A stretch of 36,176 bases of DNA from Bradyrhizobium sp. (GCF_004799405.1 NZ_SSMW01000027.1:1-36176); one strand, 5' to 3'; positions 18,603-28,944 are shown, counted from the stretch's first letter. Numbers and translations: made by a program. Notes: a model not told the origin generated them from the sequence alone.

Positions 18603-19753
18603 TAAGCGCGCTCGTAAATGGTCAGGGTGTCCTGGTGCAGACTTTCGCTAGCACGAACCCGATAATCCGGCGACTGCGTGATTGCGGTCAGCGGCAATGC
18701 GTCCAGCGCCGCGATGCCATCCGTGCCGATCGGCTCCGGCCCGCGCAGCAGCCAGACTTCATCGGCGAGGCCTTCAGCGACAAAGGAGGACGCCACCCGC
18801 GCGCCGCCTTCGACCAAAAGCCTGGTGATGCCCTTTTCCGCCAGCGCATGCAGCACGGCGCCTAGATCGAGCTCTGGCGGCGCCGATGGGGTGGCCACCC
18901 GGATCACTTGCGCGCCTGATGCGCCGAGCTTCATGGCGCCGGAAGCTTCCGAAACCTCCGACGTCATCACCCACAGCGGCGTCTCGCGGGCCGAATGAAC
19001 CAGCCGGCTGGTACCCGATATCCGCAACGCGCGATCCAGCACCACCCGCACCGGCGAGCGCGCCTCCATGCCCGGCAGGCGGCAGGTCAGCAGCGGATCG
19101 TCCGCCTGCACGGTGCCGATCCCGACCAGGACCGCGTCGCATTGCGCGCGGAGCAGATGCACGCGCGACCGCGCCGCCGCGCCCGTTATCGCGATCGGCT
19201 TGCGCCCGGCAGCGCCTATCTTGTCGTCGGACGATACCGCAAGCTTGAGGATGATATGGGGCCGTCCATCGCGGATGCGCCGGAAATGCCCGGCATGATC
19301 GTGCGCGGCCTCCGCTGCACCAAGCCCGATATCAACCGTAATACCCGCAGCGCGAAGTCGCGCATGGCCCTGCCCGGCCACTTCAGGGTTGGGATCCTCG
19401 ATCGCCGATACCACGCGCGCAATGCCGGCGGCGATGATGGCATCCGCGCACGGCGGCGACTTGCCGACATGCGAACATGGCTCCAGCGTCACATAAAGCG
19501 TGGCGCCGCGCGCGGCCGCGCCGGCGTGGCCGAGCGCCACCGGCTCGGCATGCGGGCGGCCGCCCGGTTGCGTCCAGCCGCGACCGACAATGACGCCGTC
19601 CCTGACCACGACAGCACCGACGGCGGGATTGGGCCAGGTCCGGCCCTGCCCGCGCCGCCCGAGCGTCAGCGCCAGCTCCATGAAGCGCCGGTCGGCGGCT
19701 TTCGACAGTTTGGATTTCTCGGCGTACTGGTCTTCCAGAATGCGGAAGATCAT
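18602..19753 (-). CDS. ribD: Bifunctional riboflavin deaminase/reductase RibD
   Basis: This is a 383-residue enzyme of two domains. The N-terminal deaminase domain has zinc ligands His68 (PHAE, with catalytic Glu70), Cys93 (EPCSH) and Cys102 (PPCADAI). The C-terminal NADPH-dependent reductase domain, from about 160 on, begins [11 protein letters not shown] and includes [14 protein letters not shown]. It carries out two steps of the pathway from the GTP cyclohydrolase II product. The ATG at 19753 sits in ATGA overlapping the nrdR stop. A later Met25 is possible but would lose only a poorly conserved lead. Confidence 0.95.
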   Translation of the reverse strand: MIFRILEDQYAEKSKLSKAADRRFMELALTLGRRGQGRTWPNPAVGAVVVRDGVIVGRGWTQPGGRPHAEPVALGHAGAAARGATLYVTLEPCSHVGKSPPCADAIIAAGIARVVSAIEDPNPEVAGQGHARLRAAGITVDIGLGAAEAAHDHAGHFRRIRDGRPHIILKLAVSSDDKIGAAGRKPIAITGAAARSRVHLLRAQCDAVLVGIGTVQADDPLLTCRLPGMEARSPVRVVLDRALRISGTSRLVHSARETPLWVMTSEVSEASGAMKLGASGAQVIRVATPSAPPELDLGAVLHALAEKGITRLLVEGGARVASSFVAEGLADEVWLLRGPEPIGTDGIAALDALPLTAITQSPDYRVRASESLHQDTLTIYERA

Positions 19754-20232
19754 TTGCGTAACGTGGCCAGCCGCGCGTCGTCGTCGCCGGAGAGCTCGCC
19801 GAGCACGGCTTCAAAGTCCTTTGCCTCGCGAAAGTTGCGATAGACCGAGGCAAAGCGGACATAGGCGACATCATCGAGCTGGCGCAGGTGCTCCATCACG
19901 ATCTCGCCGATCGCCTCGGACGAGATCTCGGCCTCGCCGCCGCTCTCCAGTTCGCGCACGATCGCCGAGACCATCGTCTCGACTCTTTCAGGATTGACCG
20001 GGCGTTTTCGCAAACTGATCTGCAGCGAGCGCACCAGCTTGTCGCGATCGAACGGCACCCGGCGTCCGTTGCGCTTGATCACGGTGAGTTCGCGCAACTG
20101 CACCCGTTCGAAGGTGGTGAAGCGGAAATTGCAGGCGACGCAGACCCGCCGCCGCCGGATCACCGCGGAATCCTCCGCCGGACGGGAGTCCTTCACCTGG
20201 GTATCGAGACTGCTGCAGCTCGGGCAACGCAT
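19750..20232 (-). CDS. nrdR: Transcriptional repressor NrdR
   Basis: This is a 160-residue nucleotide-sensing repressor of ribonucleotide reductase genes. An N-terminal zinc ribbon has Cys3, Cys6, Cys31 and Cys34 (MRCPSC and CVAC), followed by [20 protein letters not shown], the ATP-cone domain that binds (d)ATP. It starts nine bases after glyA with a purine-rich AGGCAGG site and overlaps ribD by four bases. The placement between glyA and rib genes is usual in alphaproteobacteria. Confidence 0.97.
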   Translation of the reverse strand: MRCPSCSSLDTQVKDSRPAEDSAVIRRRRVCVACNFRFTTFERVQLRELTVIKRNGRRVPFDRDKLVRSLQISLRKRPVNPERVETMVSAIVRELESGGEAEISSEAIGEIVMEHLRQLDDVAYVRFASVYRNFREAKDFEAVLGELSGDDDARLATLRK

Positions 20233-20241
20233 CTACCTGCC

Positions 20242-21561
20242 TTACTGGTAAATCGGAAAGCGGTCGGTGAGCGCCCTGACCCGTTCCTTGATCGCGGCTT
20301 CCACCATCGGCGCGCTGCCGTCCGGCGACTGCGCGATGGCGCCCAGCACCTCGGCGATCATGCCGCCGACCTGCTTGAACTCGGCCACGCCAAAACCGCG
20401 CGTGGTCGCCGCCGGCGTTCCCAGCCGGAGACCCGAGGTGACGAACGGCTTCTCCGGATCGAAGGGAATGCCGTTCTTGTTGCAGGTGATCGCCGCGCGC
20501 ACCAACGCCTTCTCCGAGACGTTGCCCTTGAGGCCCTTGGGCCGCAGGTCCACCAGCATCAGATGGTTGTCGGTGCCGCCGGAGACGATGTCGAGGCCGT
20601 GAGAGCGCAGGCTCTCCGCCAGCGCCTTGGCATTCTCGACCACGTTCTTGGCATAGACCTTGAAGTCCGGGCGCAACGCCTCGGCAAACGCCACCGCCTT
20701 GGCGGCGATCACATGCATCAAGGGACCGCCCTGCAAGCCGGGAAACACCGCGGAATTGAATTTTTTGGTCAGCGCCTCATCGTTCCACAGCATCAGCCCG
20801 CCGCGCGGGCCGCGCAGCGACTTGTGGGTGGTGGTGGTCGTCACATGCGCATACGGCACCGGCGAAGCATGCACGCCGCCGGCGACGAGGCCGGCGAAAT
20901 GCGCCATGTCCACCATGAAATAGGCGCCGACGCTGTCGGCGATCTCGCGAAAGCGCTTGAAGTCCCAGGCGCGCGAATAGGCCGATCCGCCGGCGATGAT
21001 CAGCTTCGGCTTCACCTCCGCGGCGCGGCGGGCGACCTCGTCCATGTCGATGGTCTGGTCGTCGCGGCGCACGGTGTAGTGCTGCGCCTTGAACCATTTG
21101 CCGGAGATATTGACCGGCGCGCCGTGGGTGAGATGTCCGCCGGCGGCAAGATCGAGGCCCATGAAGGTATCGCCGGGCTGCAACAGCGCCAGGAACACCG
21201 CTTGGTTCATCTGGCTGCCTGAATTCGGCTGCACGTTGGCGAACTGGGCGCCGAACAGCTTCTTGGCGCGATCGATCGCGAGAGTCTCGACCACGTCGAC
21301 CCACTCGCAGCCGCCGTAGTAGCGATTGCCCGGATAGCCTTCGGCGTACTTGTTGGTCAGCACCGAACCCTGCGCTTCCAGCACGGCGCGGCTGACGATG
21401 TTTTCCGACGCGATCAGTTCGATCTCATGGCGCTGGCGGCCGAGTTCGCCGCGGATGGCGGCTGCGATATCCGGATCGGCCTCGGCGAGGGTCGCCGTGA
21501 AGAACGAGTCGGGTGCGGAGGCGGTTTTGGCGCTGGAAGTAGAGCTGCTCGGAGGGGTCAT
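20242..21561 (-). CDS. glyA: Serine hydroxymethyltransferase
   Basis: This 439-residue PLP enzyme interconverts serine and glycine with tetrahydrofolate and is the main source of one-carbon units. The PLP-binding lysine is Lys247 in [22 protein letters not shown] (48-58), [15 protein letters not shown] and [18 protein letters not shown] are family blocks. A Ser/Thr/Ala-rich lead of about 20 residues precedes the conserved fold. I take ATG at 21561 with GGAG upstream, though 12 bases away; a GTG at 21579 would add six residues. It heads the glyA-nrdR-ribD-ribE-ribH-nusB-thiL cluster. No glycine riboswitch was seen before it. Confidence 0.96.
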   Translation of the reverse strand: MTPPSSSTSSAKTASAPDSFFTATLAEADPDIAAAIRGELGRQRHEIELIASENIVSRAVLEAQGSVLTNKYAEGYPGNRYYGGCEWVDVVETLAIDRAKKLFGAQFANVQPNSGSQMNQAVFLALLQPGDTFMGLDLAAGGHLTHGAPVNISGKWFKAQHYTVRRDDQTIDMDEVARRAAEVKPKLIIAGGSAYSRAWDFKRFREIADSVGAYFMVDMAHFAGLVAGGVHASPVPYAHVTTTTTHKSLRGPRGGLMLWNDEALTKKFNSAVFPGLQGGPLMHVIAAKAVAFAEALRPDFKVYAKNVVENAKALAESLRSHGLDIVSGGTDNHLMLVDLRPKGLKGNVSEKALVRAAITCNKNGIPFDPEKPFVTSGLRLGTPAATTRGFGVAEFKQVGGMIAEVLGAIAQSPDGSAPMVEAAIKERVRALTDRFPIYQ

Positions 21562-21773
21562 TGGGCGAAATATCTCCACCGCCGCAGCCGGTTAGGCGGG
21601 GTGCGGGCGGTCATCGGTGGCGGTCGAAAGCTATGCCTCGCGCAATACCATATCGGACCGCAATGGCCAAGCGCTTGCGGTGCGGGCCCAGCATTTATGC
21701 AAGATATGGTGGGGATGGGCGGGTTGCCAGCCTTTCGCGGGCCCCCGGGAACACCGGGACGACGCTTCAGGCC

Positions 21774-22400
21774 CTACTTCGCAAACCGATACGCCCCGCC
21801 CTTCTCGATCGAGCGCTGGAAGGCCGGGCGCGCGTGCATCCGCGACAGCCACGCACGCAGATCCGGGTACGGCCCGAGCTTGTCGAATACTTTCGCCATC
21901 TCCCCGACAAAGCTCATCTGGATGTCGGCGCCGGTCAGCGCGTTCCCGACAAAGAATTCGCGGCCCCTCAGCGCGCTGTCGACGTAGCCGAGATGATTGG
22001 CGATTTCGCTGTCGATGCGCGGGTGCAACGGGGCGCCCGCCTCCTTCAACCGGCTGACATAGAGGTTGAGCATCAGCGGCAGCATCGCCGAGCCTTCAGC
22101 GTAGTGCAGCCACTCGTTATAGGCTTCGTATTCGGCGCTGCCGGGCTTCGGCATCAGCGCACCCTTTCCATAAGTGCGGATGATGTAATCGACGATCGCG
22201 CCTGATTCTGCGATCCTGACATCGCCGTCGGTAATGACAGGCGACTTGCCGAGCGGATGCACCGCAACTAATTCGGGCGGCGCCAGGCGCGTCACGGCAT
22301 CGCGCTGATAGCGCTTGATCTCATAGGGCGTGCCGAGTTCTTCGAGCAGCCAAAGGATCCGCTGCGAGCGGGAGTCGTTGAGATGATGGAGCGTGAGCAT
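21774..22400 (-). CDS. Glutathione S-transferase family protein
   Basis: This is a 208-residue cytoplasmic protein with an N-terminal thioredoxin-like domain and a helical C-terminal domain. LTLHHLNDSRSQRILWLLEE carries a serine/arginine pair near the place of the glutathione-activating residue. The cis-Pro loop is SPVITDGD, followed by IAESGAIVDYI for the gamma-glutamyl contact. The family conjugates glutathione or acts as a peroxidase; the substrate is unknown. ATG at 22400 has AGAGG about nine bases upstream. Confidence 0.92.
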   Translation of the reverse strand: MLTLHHLNDSRSQRILWLLEELGTPYEIKRYQRDAVTRLAPPELVAVHPLGKSPVITDGDVRIAESGAIVDYIIRTYGKGALMPKPGSAEYEAYNEWLHYAEGSAMLPLMLNLYVSRLKEAGAPLHPRIDSEIANHLGYVDSALRGREFFVGNALTGADIQMSFVGEMAKVFDKLGPYPDLRAWLSRMHARPAFQRSIEKGGAYRFAK

Positions 22401-22464
22401 GAGGGATTCCTCTGGGCGGCTCGTTGGATGCCAAAGCTACCAGAGATTTGGTGTGAAGTGTCAC

Positions 22465-22565
22465 CGTCATCGTCCGGCTTGACCGGGCGATCCAGTATTC
22501 CAGGGAGTTCAGTGATTAATCGAGAGGCCTCGGCGTACTGGCTACCTGCCTTCGCGGGCATGACG
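22465..22565. repeat. Dispersed palindromic intergenic repeat
   Basis: A pair of outer arms CGTCAT (22465-22470) and ATGACG (22560-22565) encloses inner arms CCAGTA (22492-22497) and TACTGG (22536-22541), with GTCCGGCTTGACCGGGCGAT and ACCTGCCTTCGCGGGCATG forming further local hairpins. This layout matches the short palindromic repeats scattered between genes in Bradyrhizobium and relatives; copy number cannot be seen here. Confidence 0.7.
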
Positions 22566-22597
22566 ACCGAATATGGTCGGCTAGTTGCGTCAGCCCC

Positions 22598-22819
22598 TCA
22601 CAGCCCCGTAAACCCTGCCTTGACCGGATCGGTTGAGCCGTCGAGCTCCCGCAAATAGGTCAGCCCGCACACCGTCAGCCGATGGGTGTCCTTTTCACCG
22701 GCCTCGAACAATGTGGTGACATAGTCCGTCACCTTGGCGCGCGCTTCGCCGCTGGCGGCCGCGGAGCGGTTCACTAGGAGGGCGTAGGTTTGCATGATGC
22801 GATCGATGGTGGCTTCCAT
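22598..22819 (-). CDS. Small hypothetical protein, second of a pair
   Basis: This is a 73-residue soluble protein, largely helical, with MEATIDRIMQTYALLVNRSA at the start and a second part VTDYVTTLFEAGEKDTHRLT, followed by VCGLTYLRELDGS. I do not recognise the family. AGAGG lies five bases before the ATG. It is 14 bases downstream of the 74-residue gene, so the two form a short operon. Its composition and codon use match the neighbours. Confidence 0.7.
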   Translation of the reverse strand: MEATIDRIMQTYALLVNRSAAASGEARAKVTDYVTTLFEAGEKDTHRLTVCGLTYLRELDGSTDPVKAGFTGL

Positions 22820-22833
22820 GTATCCTCTCGCGG

Positions 22834-23058
22834 TCAGACCAGTTCAACAGCCTCAAAACGCGCGATCGCCTTGTTGGCGAGGCGGATCTTGTTCATTTCA
22901 CCGCGCCGGAACAGCTCGACGATGACTTCGAGCAGCGGCTCGTTGGTGGCAAAGGTGTCGGCAATGGCGCCGGTCCGTCGAAGGTAGTTCGAGGCGATGG
23001 CGTAGGCGTCGCCGACCACCTCGACATTCATCACCTGCAGCCCGCGCTCAACCAGCAT
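22834..23058 (-). CDS. Small hypothetical protein, first of a pair
   Basis: This is a 74-residue soluble protein. It begins MLVERGLQVMNVEVVGDAYA and continues with an Ala/Leu-rich helical part that includes LLEVIVELFRRGEMNKIRLA. The start at 23058 has GGAGG ten bases and GAGG three bases upstream; an earlier start at 23103 has no such site. It lies 96 bases past the ldtR-like gene's terminator and 14 bases before the 73-residue gene. I do not recognise the family. Confidence 0.65.
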   Translation of the reverse strand: MLVERGLQVMNVEVVGDAYAIASNYLRRTGAIADTFATNEPLLEVIVELFRRGEMNKIRLANKAIARFEAVELV

Positions 23059-23142
23059 GACCTCAAGTCCTCCGATACAGACTGATAAGGCTTGAGGGTG
23101 CAAATGGGTTCCATTTCGGGAAACCTATTTTTGACGCTGTCC

Positions 23143-23183
23143 TAAAAACAAAACGCATCGGGCCGGAAACCCGGACCGATGCG
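23143..23183 (-). terminator. Rho-independent terminator after the MarR/LdtR gene
   Basis: On the minus strand CGCATCGG and CCGATGCG (outer arms at 23154-23161 and 23176-23183), with CCGG/CCGG inside, form a long hairpin with one mismatch, followed by TTTTGTTTTTA. It lies about 80 bases past the stop of the gene at 23266 and separates it from the small-protein pair. Confidence 0.85.
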
Positions 23184-23265
23184 CTTTGGAAGTGTCGCTT
23201 GATCTAGTAGCCGCCGGTCTTTTTGAAACGCCGGCTTGGCCAATGTTCTGCGGCTTCGAAAAGTC

Positions 23266-23781
23266 TCAGAGCCGATACAGGATCTGGTCGGTCCAGAACC
23301 GCTCGAGCCGGTGCAGCGACTTGTTGAGGGTTGCGAACTCTTCGTTGGAAATGCCGCCGACCTGCTCCACGGTCTTGACGTGCTTCTGATAGAGCGCATC
23401 GACGATGCGGCGGATTTCCTGGCCCTGCGCGGTGAGGCGGATACGGACCGAACGGCGATCGACGCGCGAGCGCTGATGATCGAGGAAGCCGAGTTCGACC
23501 AGCTTCTTCAGGTTGTAGGAGACGTTGGAGCCGAGGTAATAGCCGCGGGTACGCAGCTCGCCCGCGGTCAGTTCCTTGTCGCCGATGTTATAGAGCAGCA
23601 AAGCCTGCACCGAATTGATGTCGGCGCGGCCGCGGCGATCGAATTCATCCTTGATGACGTCGAGCAGGCGGCGATGCAGCCGCTCCACCAACGTCAACGC
23701 TTCGAGATAGAGCGGCTGTACCGGAGCGTTGCCCGGAGCGCGGTCAGCGGTTTCCACCGCCGTTGCAACGGCTTTCATCAT
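23266..23781 (-). CDS. MarR-family regulator, LdtR-like
   Basis: This is a 171-residue winged helix-turn-helix protein. The core lies at about 35-150: INSVQALLLYNIGDKELTAG, ELRTRGYYLGSNVSYNLKKL as the recognition helix region, then DRRSVRIRLTAQGQEIRRIV for the wing. Length and the block YYLGSNVSYNLKKLVELGFL match the rhizobial LdtR group, known from Liberibacter as regulator of an L,D-transpeptidase. No such gene is beside it here. Two tandem ATGs lie after AGGGGAAG. It ends at a strong terminator. Confidence 0.85.
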   Translation of the reverse strand: MMKAVATAVETADRAPGNAPVQPLYLEALTLVERLHRRLLDVIKDEFDRRGRADINSVQALLLYNIGDKELTAGELRTRGYYLGSNVSYNLKKLVELGFLDHQRSRVDRRSVRIRLTAQGQEIRRIVDALYQKHVKTVEQVGGISNEEFATLNKSLHRLERFWTDQILYRL

Positions 23782-24145
23782 GACACTTCCCCTGTTGTCG
23801 TTTTTATCGACTTATTCGACGAAACTTGTGTCCCGCCTGATAGCCGCAACTTAAGGGGACCGTTTGAAGATCAGCTTAAATAAGACAATAAAGAGATCAT
23901 GAATTTAAGACAGTGAATCGTGGATTAAGCCCATGGATAAAGGGCTTTTCGCAACCTTTCATTGACGGTGCGTACCCCCTGTTCACGCTTCGTTGGCCTG
24001 CTCTGTCGCAGAAGGAAACAGCATGGTTCAAATTGGAAACATCGGCGTAACAGGTATGACCGCCGCGTTAGGGTGACTGAAGCGTTACCGCGAAACTTCC
24101 AGAAAATTCGATGCGATTTTTGCGCGCTTGCGGAATCTCACGCGG
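23782..24145. other. Intergenic region upstream of the MarR/LdtR gene
   Basis: These 364 bases hold the minus-strand promoter for the MarR-type gene and the end of the membrane protein gene at 24146. The first 160 bases are markedly A/T-rich, with runs such as TTTAAGACAG and TTAAATAAGAC. A weak inverted repeat AAGCCC/GGGCTT lies at 23927-23947. A 17-codon frame with GAAGGAAACAGC before its ATG is at 24023-24076. No larger gene is seen. Confidence 0.45.
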
Positions 24146-24607
24146 CTATGGCGGCCGTTCGCGCGCGGCCATCCATGCCAGCGCCAGATAGATCGCCAGC
24201 ATCAGCGCTTCCAGAGCCACCACCGTCAGGCTGCCGCCGTAGATTGCCGGAAACATCAGTTCGATCACCGCCATCGAAACCACCGTGGTCAGCCAAACCA
24301 CGGCACCCCACGGCGTTGCCAGCCACAGGCCGACGGCGGCGACGAGTTCGATCACCGCGAAATAAACCGTCGCGGTTTGCCATGCCATGGTCTGGTTTTC
24401 AAAGGCGTCATCTTCGCCGCCGACGAAGCCGGTGACCTGCGCCCAGTGATAGAGGCCCTTGGCCACGGAAACGACGGCCATGATGCGCAGGAAAAACACC
24501 AGCCGCCGGGTCCAGGCATTGTCGTCGGTCTCGCCGCGATCGGACGAAATCGCCTCCACCGACATGGCGCTGTCCCGCGTCTGGTCGCGCGATGGAGTTT
24601 CAGACAT
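24146..24607 (-). CDS. Small membrane protein, four predicted helices
   Basis: This is a 153-residue inner-membrane protein. About 30 polar residues lead into four hydrophobic segments at roughly 35-60, 75-95, 100-120 and 125-147. It resembles the small membrane proteins annotated as DUF6163 in this group, but I judge this from memory only. No catalytic motif is seen. It is divergent from hemB, with 164 bases between the starts; no strong ribosome site precedes the ATG. Confidence 0.7.
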   Translation of the reverse strand: MSETPSRDQTRDSAMSVEAISSDRGETDDNAWTRRLVFFLRIMAVVSVAKGLYHWAQVTGFVGGEDDAFENQTMAWQTATVYFAVIELVAAVGLWLATPWGAVVWLTTVVSMAVIELMFPAIYGGSLTVVALEALMLAIYLALAWMAARERPP

Positions 24608-24699
24608 GCGGGTGACTGTTCATGGTGGGGATCGGCCGTGCATGGGCGACTCATGGCCTCTCGGCGCGATAAAATCAAATGGCCCCACGGGTGCGGTGA

Positions 24700-25833
<1,134 letters not shown>

Positions 25834-25842
25834 GACTCCTGT

Positions 25843-25956
25843 CGTCGCGGCCTTGAGCCGGGATCCATAGCCGCCGAAGCCCAATGTTACGGCGGGCCGA
25901 TGCAACAGCGTTCAAAAACGAGACGGCACGGAGCATCCCGGCTCGAGGCCGGGACG
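25843..25956. repeat. Inverted repeat element after hemB
   Basis: A 22-base arm at 25843-25864 (CGTCGCGGCCTTGAGCCGGG, then AT) is the near-perfect reverse complement of the arm at 25935-25956 (ATCCCGGCTCGAGGCCGGGA, then CG), with two mismatches and 70 bases between. It starts 10 bases after the hemB stop. It looks like a dispersed palindromic repeat of this genus and may also act as a transcript end or RNA stabiliser. Confidence 0.75.
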
Positions 25957-26048
25957 GCGGAATATTGCTGTTCGGTAACAATCCCGGCCCTTGCAAGCCC
26001 AACACCCGTTCCCATGTCCTGCAAGGTCGCGGCAGGAGAGGACTGACC

Positions 26049-26585
26049 ATGTTTGACAACAGTTTGGGCAACCCCAACGGCCCGGTGAATCCGCAGCCGC
26101 ATGCGTTCGATCCCCTGGCTCAGCCGGAATTGTTTCGCGGCGTGCTGACGCGGCGGGTGTTCGCGTTCCTGATCGACCTCGTGGTGCTGTCGGTGCCGGT
26201 AATCCTGGTCTACCTGTTCATCGCCGTGTTCGGCCTGGTCACGCTCGGCCTCGGCTGGGCGCTGTTCTGGCTGGCGTGGCCGGCATCCGTGGTCTGGGCG
26301 CTGATTTATTACGGCGCGTCGATCGGCGGGCCGCATTCGGCTACCGTCGGCATGCGGGTGATGGATCTGGAATTGCGCACCTGGTACGGCGCGCCGGGCT
26401 ATTTCGTGCTGGGCGCCATGCATGCGGTGCTGTTCTATATTTCGATATCGGTGCTGACGCCGCTGATTCTGCTGGTCGGCCTGTTCAACGGCCGCCGGCA
26501 ATTGCTGCACGACCTCGTGCTGGGGACCGTGGTTGTCAACAGTTCGGTGCGCACCCAGGCCGCGCAACCGGCCCGGACGTTCTGA
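26049..26585 (+). CDS. RDD-family membrane protein
   Basis: This is a 178-residue inner-membrane protein. A Pro/Asn-rich cytoplasmic lead of about 35 residues precedes the RDD core: TRRVFAFLIDLVVLSVPVIL (the Arg and Asp of the RDD motif), a second helix pair with WPASVVWALIYYGA, and a third (LTPLILLVGLFNGRRQLLHD). The conserved GMRVMDLELRT lies between helices. RDD proteins are of varied function, some linked to ion or pH tolerance. AGGAGAGGA directly before the ATG fixes the start. Confidence 0.88.
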   Translation: MFDNSLGNPNGPVNPQPHAFDPLAQPELFRGVLTRRVFAFLIDLVVLSVPVILVYLFIAVFGLVTLGLGWALFWLAWPASVVWALIYYGASIGGPHSATVGMRVMDLELRTWYGAPGYFVLGAMHAVLFYISISVLTPLILLVGLFNGRRQLLHDLVLGTVVVNSSVRTQAAQPARTF

Positions 26586-26661
26586 CCCCGCCAAACGGAT
26601 TGACCGTCAGCCTCCGCGGCGCGATGCTGGCGCCGGCTGCTTCGGAGACTAACGACTTCCC

Positions 26662-27438
26662 GTGACCCAGCATTCGCGCGACACCCCGCAATTCTACCTT
26701 ACCGCGCCCTCACCCTGCCCGTATTTGCCGGGCCGGCATGAGCGCAAGGTGTTCACGCATCTGGTCGGGGACAAGGCCGGCGATCTCAACGACCTTTTGA
26801 CCCATGGCGGGTTCCGGCGCAGCCAGTCGATCGCCTACCGCCCGGCCTGCGACCAGTGCCGGGCCTGCGTTTCGGTGCGCGTCATCGCCAACGAATTCCG
26901 CCTGTCGCGCAATTTCAGAAAGATCATGGCGCGCAACGCCGACATCGTCGGCGAGCAGCGCAGCGCGGTGCCGACCTCGGAGCAATATTCGGTGTTCCGG
27001 GCCTATCTCGACCAGCGCCACCGCCACGGCGGCATGGCCGACATGACCGTGCTGGATTACGCGATGATGGTGGAAGACAGCCACGTCGAAACCCGTATCG
27101 TGGAATATCGCCGCCGCGGCGTCGACAGCGGCGTCACCGGCAAGGGTGGCGAGCTGGTGGCGGTGGCGCTGACCGACGTGCTCAGCGACGGACTGTCGAT
27201 GGTGTATTCGTTCTTCGAACCCTCGGAGGAAAGCCGCTCGCTCGGCACCTTCATGATCCTCGACCACATTACCCGGGCAAGACGACAGGGGCTGCCTTAC
27301 GTCTATCTCGGCTACTGGATCGAGGGTTCGAAGAAGATGGACTATAAAGGCCGCTTCCTGCCGCAACAGCGCCTCGCGCCGTCCGGCTGGCTGCGCATCG
27401 ACGCCTCAGGCGAAGTGCCGTCGGAGCCGCAGGATTAG
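26662..27438 (+). CDS. bpt: Leucyl-tRNA--protein transferase (Bpt), aspartate/glutamate N-end rule
   Basis: This 258-residue cytoplasmic aminoacyl-transferase adds leucine from Leu-tRNA to proteins with N-terminal Asp or Glu, which marks them for ClpS/ClpAP. The family signatures are [11 protein letters not shown] at 19-29, then [14 protein letters not shown] with Cys63, Cys66 and Cys69, and later [19 protein letters not shown]. The start is GTG; its ribosome site is weak (GGAG 13 bases upstream), but the encoded N-terminus is family-like. It follows the RDD gene by 76 bases and converges on mntH. Confidence 0.93.
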   Translation: MTQHSRDTPQFYLTAPSPCPYLPGRHERKVFTHLVGDKAGDLNDLLTHGGFRRSQSIAYRPACDQCRACVSVRVIANEFRLSRNFRKIMARNADIVGEQRSAVPTSEQYSVFRAYLDQRHRHGGMADMTVLDYAMMVEDSHVETRIVEYRRRGVDSGVTGKGGELVAVALTDVLSDGLSMVYSFFEPSEESRSLGTFMILDHITRARRQGLPYVYLGYWIEGSKKMDYKGRFLPQQRLAPSGWLRIDASGEVPSEPQD

Positions 27439-27486
27439 TCCTGCGCCGTCATCACATAGCCCTCCGCTGCGGTGCGCGTTCGCGCC

Positions 27487-28875
27487 CTATCCCGCAACGT
27501 AATCCCACACCAGCTTTGCATTCAGCGCGATGATCACCGCCGCGGTCAGCGCCGCCAGCACCGTCAGCCAGCGCGGCGCGGTGAACGGGCCCATCTTGCT
27601 GCGGCTCGCTGTGAACAGCACCAGCGGCACCACCGCGAACGGCAGTTGCAGGCTGAGCACCACCTGGCTGAAAATCAGCAACTGACCCGTTGCCTTCTCA
27701 CCGGCCCAGATCGTCACGATCACCGCCGGGACGATCGCGATTACCCGCGTCACCATGCGCCGCAGCCAGGGCGCGATCCGCAAGTTGAGAAAGCCCTCCA
27801 TCACGATCTGCCCGGCCAGCGTCGCGGTGATGGTCGAGTTCAGCCCGCAACACAGAAGGGCAACCGCAAACAGCGTCGGCGCCATGGTCGAGCCGAGCAG
27901 CGGCGCCAGAAAGGCGTGGGCCTGGTCGAGTTCAGCGACATCGGTCTTGCCGGCGCGATGGAAGGTCGCCGCCGCCAGGATCAGGATCGAGGCGTTGATG
28001 ACCAGCGCCAGGCACAGCGCGATGGTGGAATCGATGGTCGCAAGCTTGATGGCCTCGCGTTTTTCCGCAATGCCGTCGCCGTAGCCCCTGGTCTGCACCA
28101 GCCCCGAATGCAGATAGAGGTTATGCGGCATCACGGTGGCGCCGAGGATGCCGAGCGCCAGGTACAGCATCTCGCGATTGGCAAAAATATCGGTGGTCGG
28201 CGCAAAGCCCCTGACGACGGCGCCCCAGTCGGGATTTGCCATCACGATCTGCACCGCAAAACACGCCGCGATCACGCCCAGCATCGTGACGACAAAGGCT
28301 TCGATCCAGCGAAAGCCGAACGCCTGCAGCGCCAGGATCAGAAACACGTCGGCCGCTGTGATGATGACGCCGATCTCGAGCGGAATATGAAACAGCAGAT
28401 TGAGGCCGATCGCGGTGCCGATCACCTCGGCCAGATCGGTCGCGGTGATGGCGATTTCGGCCGACAGCCACAGCGGCCATGACATCCATCGCGGATAGGA
28501 ATCCCGGCAGGCCTGCGCCAGATCGCGCCCCGCCCCGACGCCGAGCCGCGTGCATAGCGACTGCAGCACGATTGCCATCAGATTTGACAGCATCGCAACC
28601 GTCAGCAGCGCGTAGCCGAATTTGGAACCGCCGGCGAGCGAAGTCGCCCAATTGCCGGGATCCATATAGCCGACGGCGACGAGATAACCCGGCCCGAGGA
28701 ACGCCAGCAGCTTGCGCCAGAACGGCCCCTGCTTCGCCGTCCGCACCGAGGCGAAGATGCCCGCCAGCGACGGCTCTCCGCGTGCTGTACGCCAGCCTGG
28801 ACCGTCCAGCGTTGGATTGGCAGCGGCCGACATCGGCTTGGAATCAGGTGGCAATTCGGGAGTGAGCGCATCCAT
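27487..28875 (-). CDS. mntH: Nramp-family Mn2+/divalent metal transporter MntH
   Basis: This 462-residue inner-membrane proton-coupled importer of about 11 helices takes up Mn2+. Helix 1 has the metal-binding DPGN motif (Asp72-Asn75 in [11 protein letters not shown]), and helix 6 has MPH at 249-251 ([12 protein letters not shown]). Both are the hallmarks of working Nramp transporters. An N-terminal lead of about 50 residues is longer than usual. The start at 28875 has no strong ribosome site, so an internal start at Met15 should be considered. A perfect inverted repeat lies 30 bases upstream. In Bradyrhizobium mntH is the main Mn importer under Mur control. Confidence 0.95.
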   Translation of the reverse strand: MDALTPELPPDSKPMSAAANPTLDGPGWRTARGEPSLAGIFASVRTAKQGPFWRKLLAFLGPGYLVAVGYMDPGNWATSLAGGSKFGYALLTVAMLSNLMAIVLQSLCTRLGVGAGRDLAQACRDSYPRWMSWPLWLSAEIAITATDLAEVIGTAIGLNLLFHIPLEIGVIITAADVFLILALQAFGFRWIEAFVVTMLGVIAACFAVQIVMANPDWGAVVRGFAPTTDIFANREMLYLALGILGATVMPHNLYLHSGLVQTRGYGDGIAEKREAIKLATIDSTIALCLALVINASILILAAATFHRAGKTDVAELDQAHAFLAPLLGSTMAPTLFAVALLCCGLNSTITATLAGQIVMEGFLNLRIAPWLRRMVTRVIAIVPAVIVTIWAGEKATGQLLIFSQVVLSLQLPFAVVPLVLFTASRSKMGPFTAPRWLTVLAALTAAVIIALNAKLVWDYVAG

Positions 28876-28904
28876 TTCGGCAGGATGCCTGAGATTGACC
28901 TTTA

Positions 28905-28921
28905 TTGCAACTCATTTGCAA
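28905..28921 (-). promoter_or_regulatory. Perfect inverted repeat, candidate Mur/Fur-type operator of mntH
   Basis: TTGCAA, CTCAT, TTGCAA. Each arm is itself a palindrome, so the site reads the same on both strands apart from the spacer. It starts 30 bases upstream of the mntH start. The position and the TGCAA repeats suit the Mn-responsive Mur repressor known to control mntH in rhizobia, but I have no exact consensus at hand. Confidence 0.6.
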
Positions 28922-28944
28922 CTGCATCTGGATCGCGAGGGTGA

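Noticed and set aside
20233..20241. Possible FMN riboswitch controlling the rib genes
   Set aside because: The rib genes are coupled to nrdR and glyA by overlaps and short gaps, so there is no room for one between them, and none was seen before glyA.
21562..21773. Possible glycine riboswitch before glyA
   Set aside because: No conserved glycine-aptamer core could be recognised in the 212 bases between the two minus-strand genes.
23927..23947. AAGCCC/GGGCTT inverted repeat as a terminator
   Set aside because: The stem is only six bases with an eight-base loop, and no plus-strand gene ends there.
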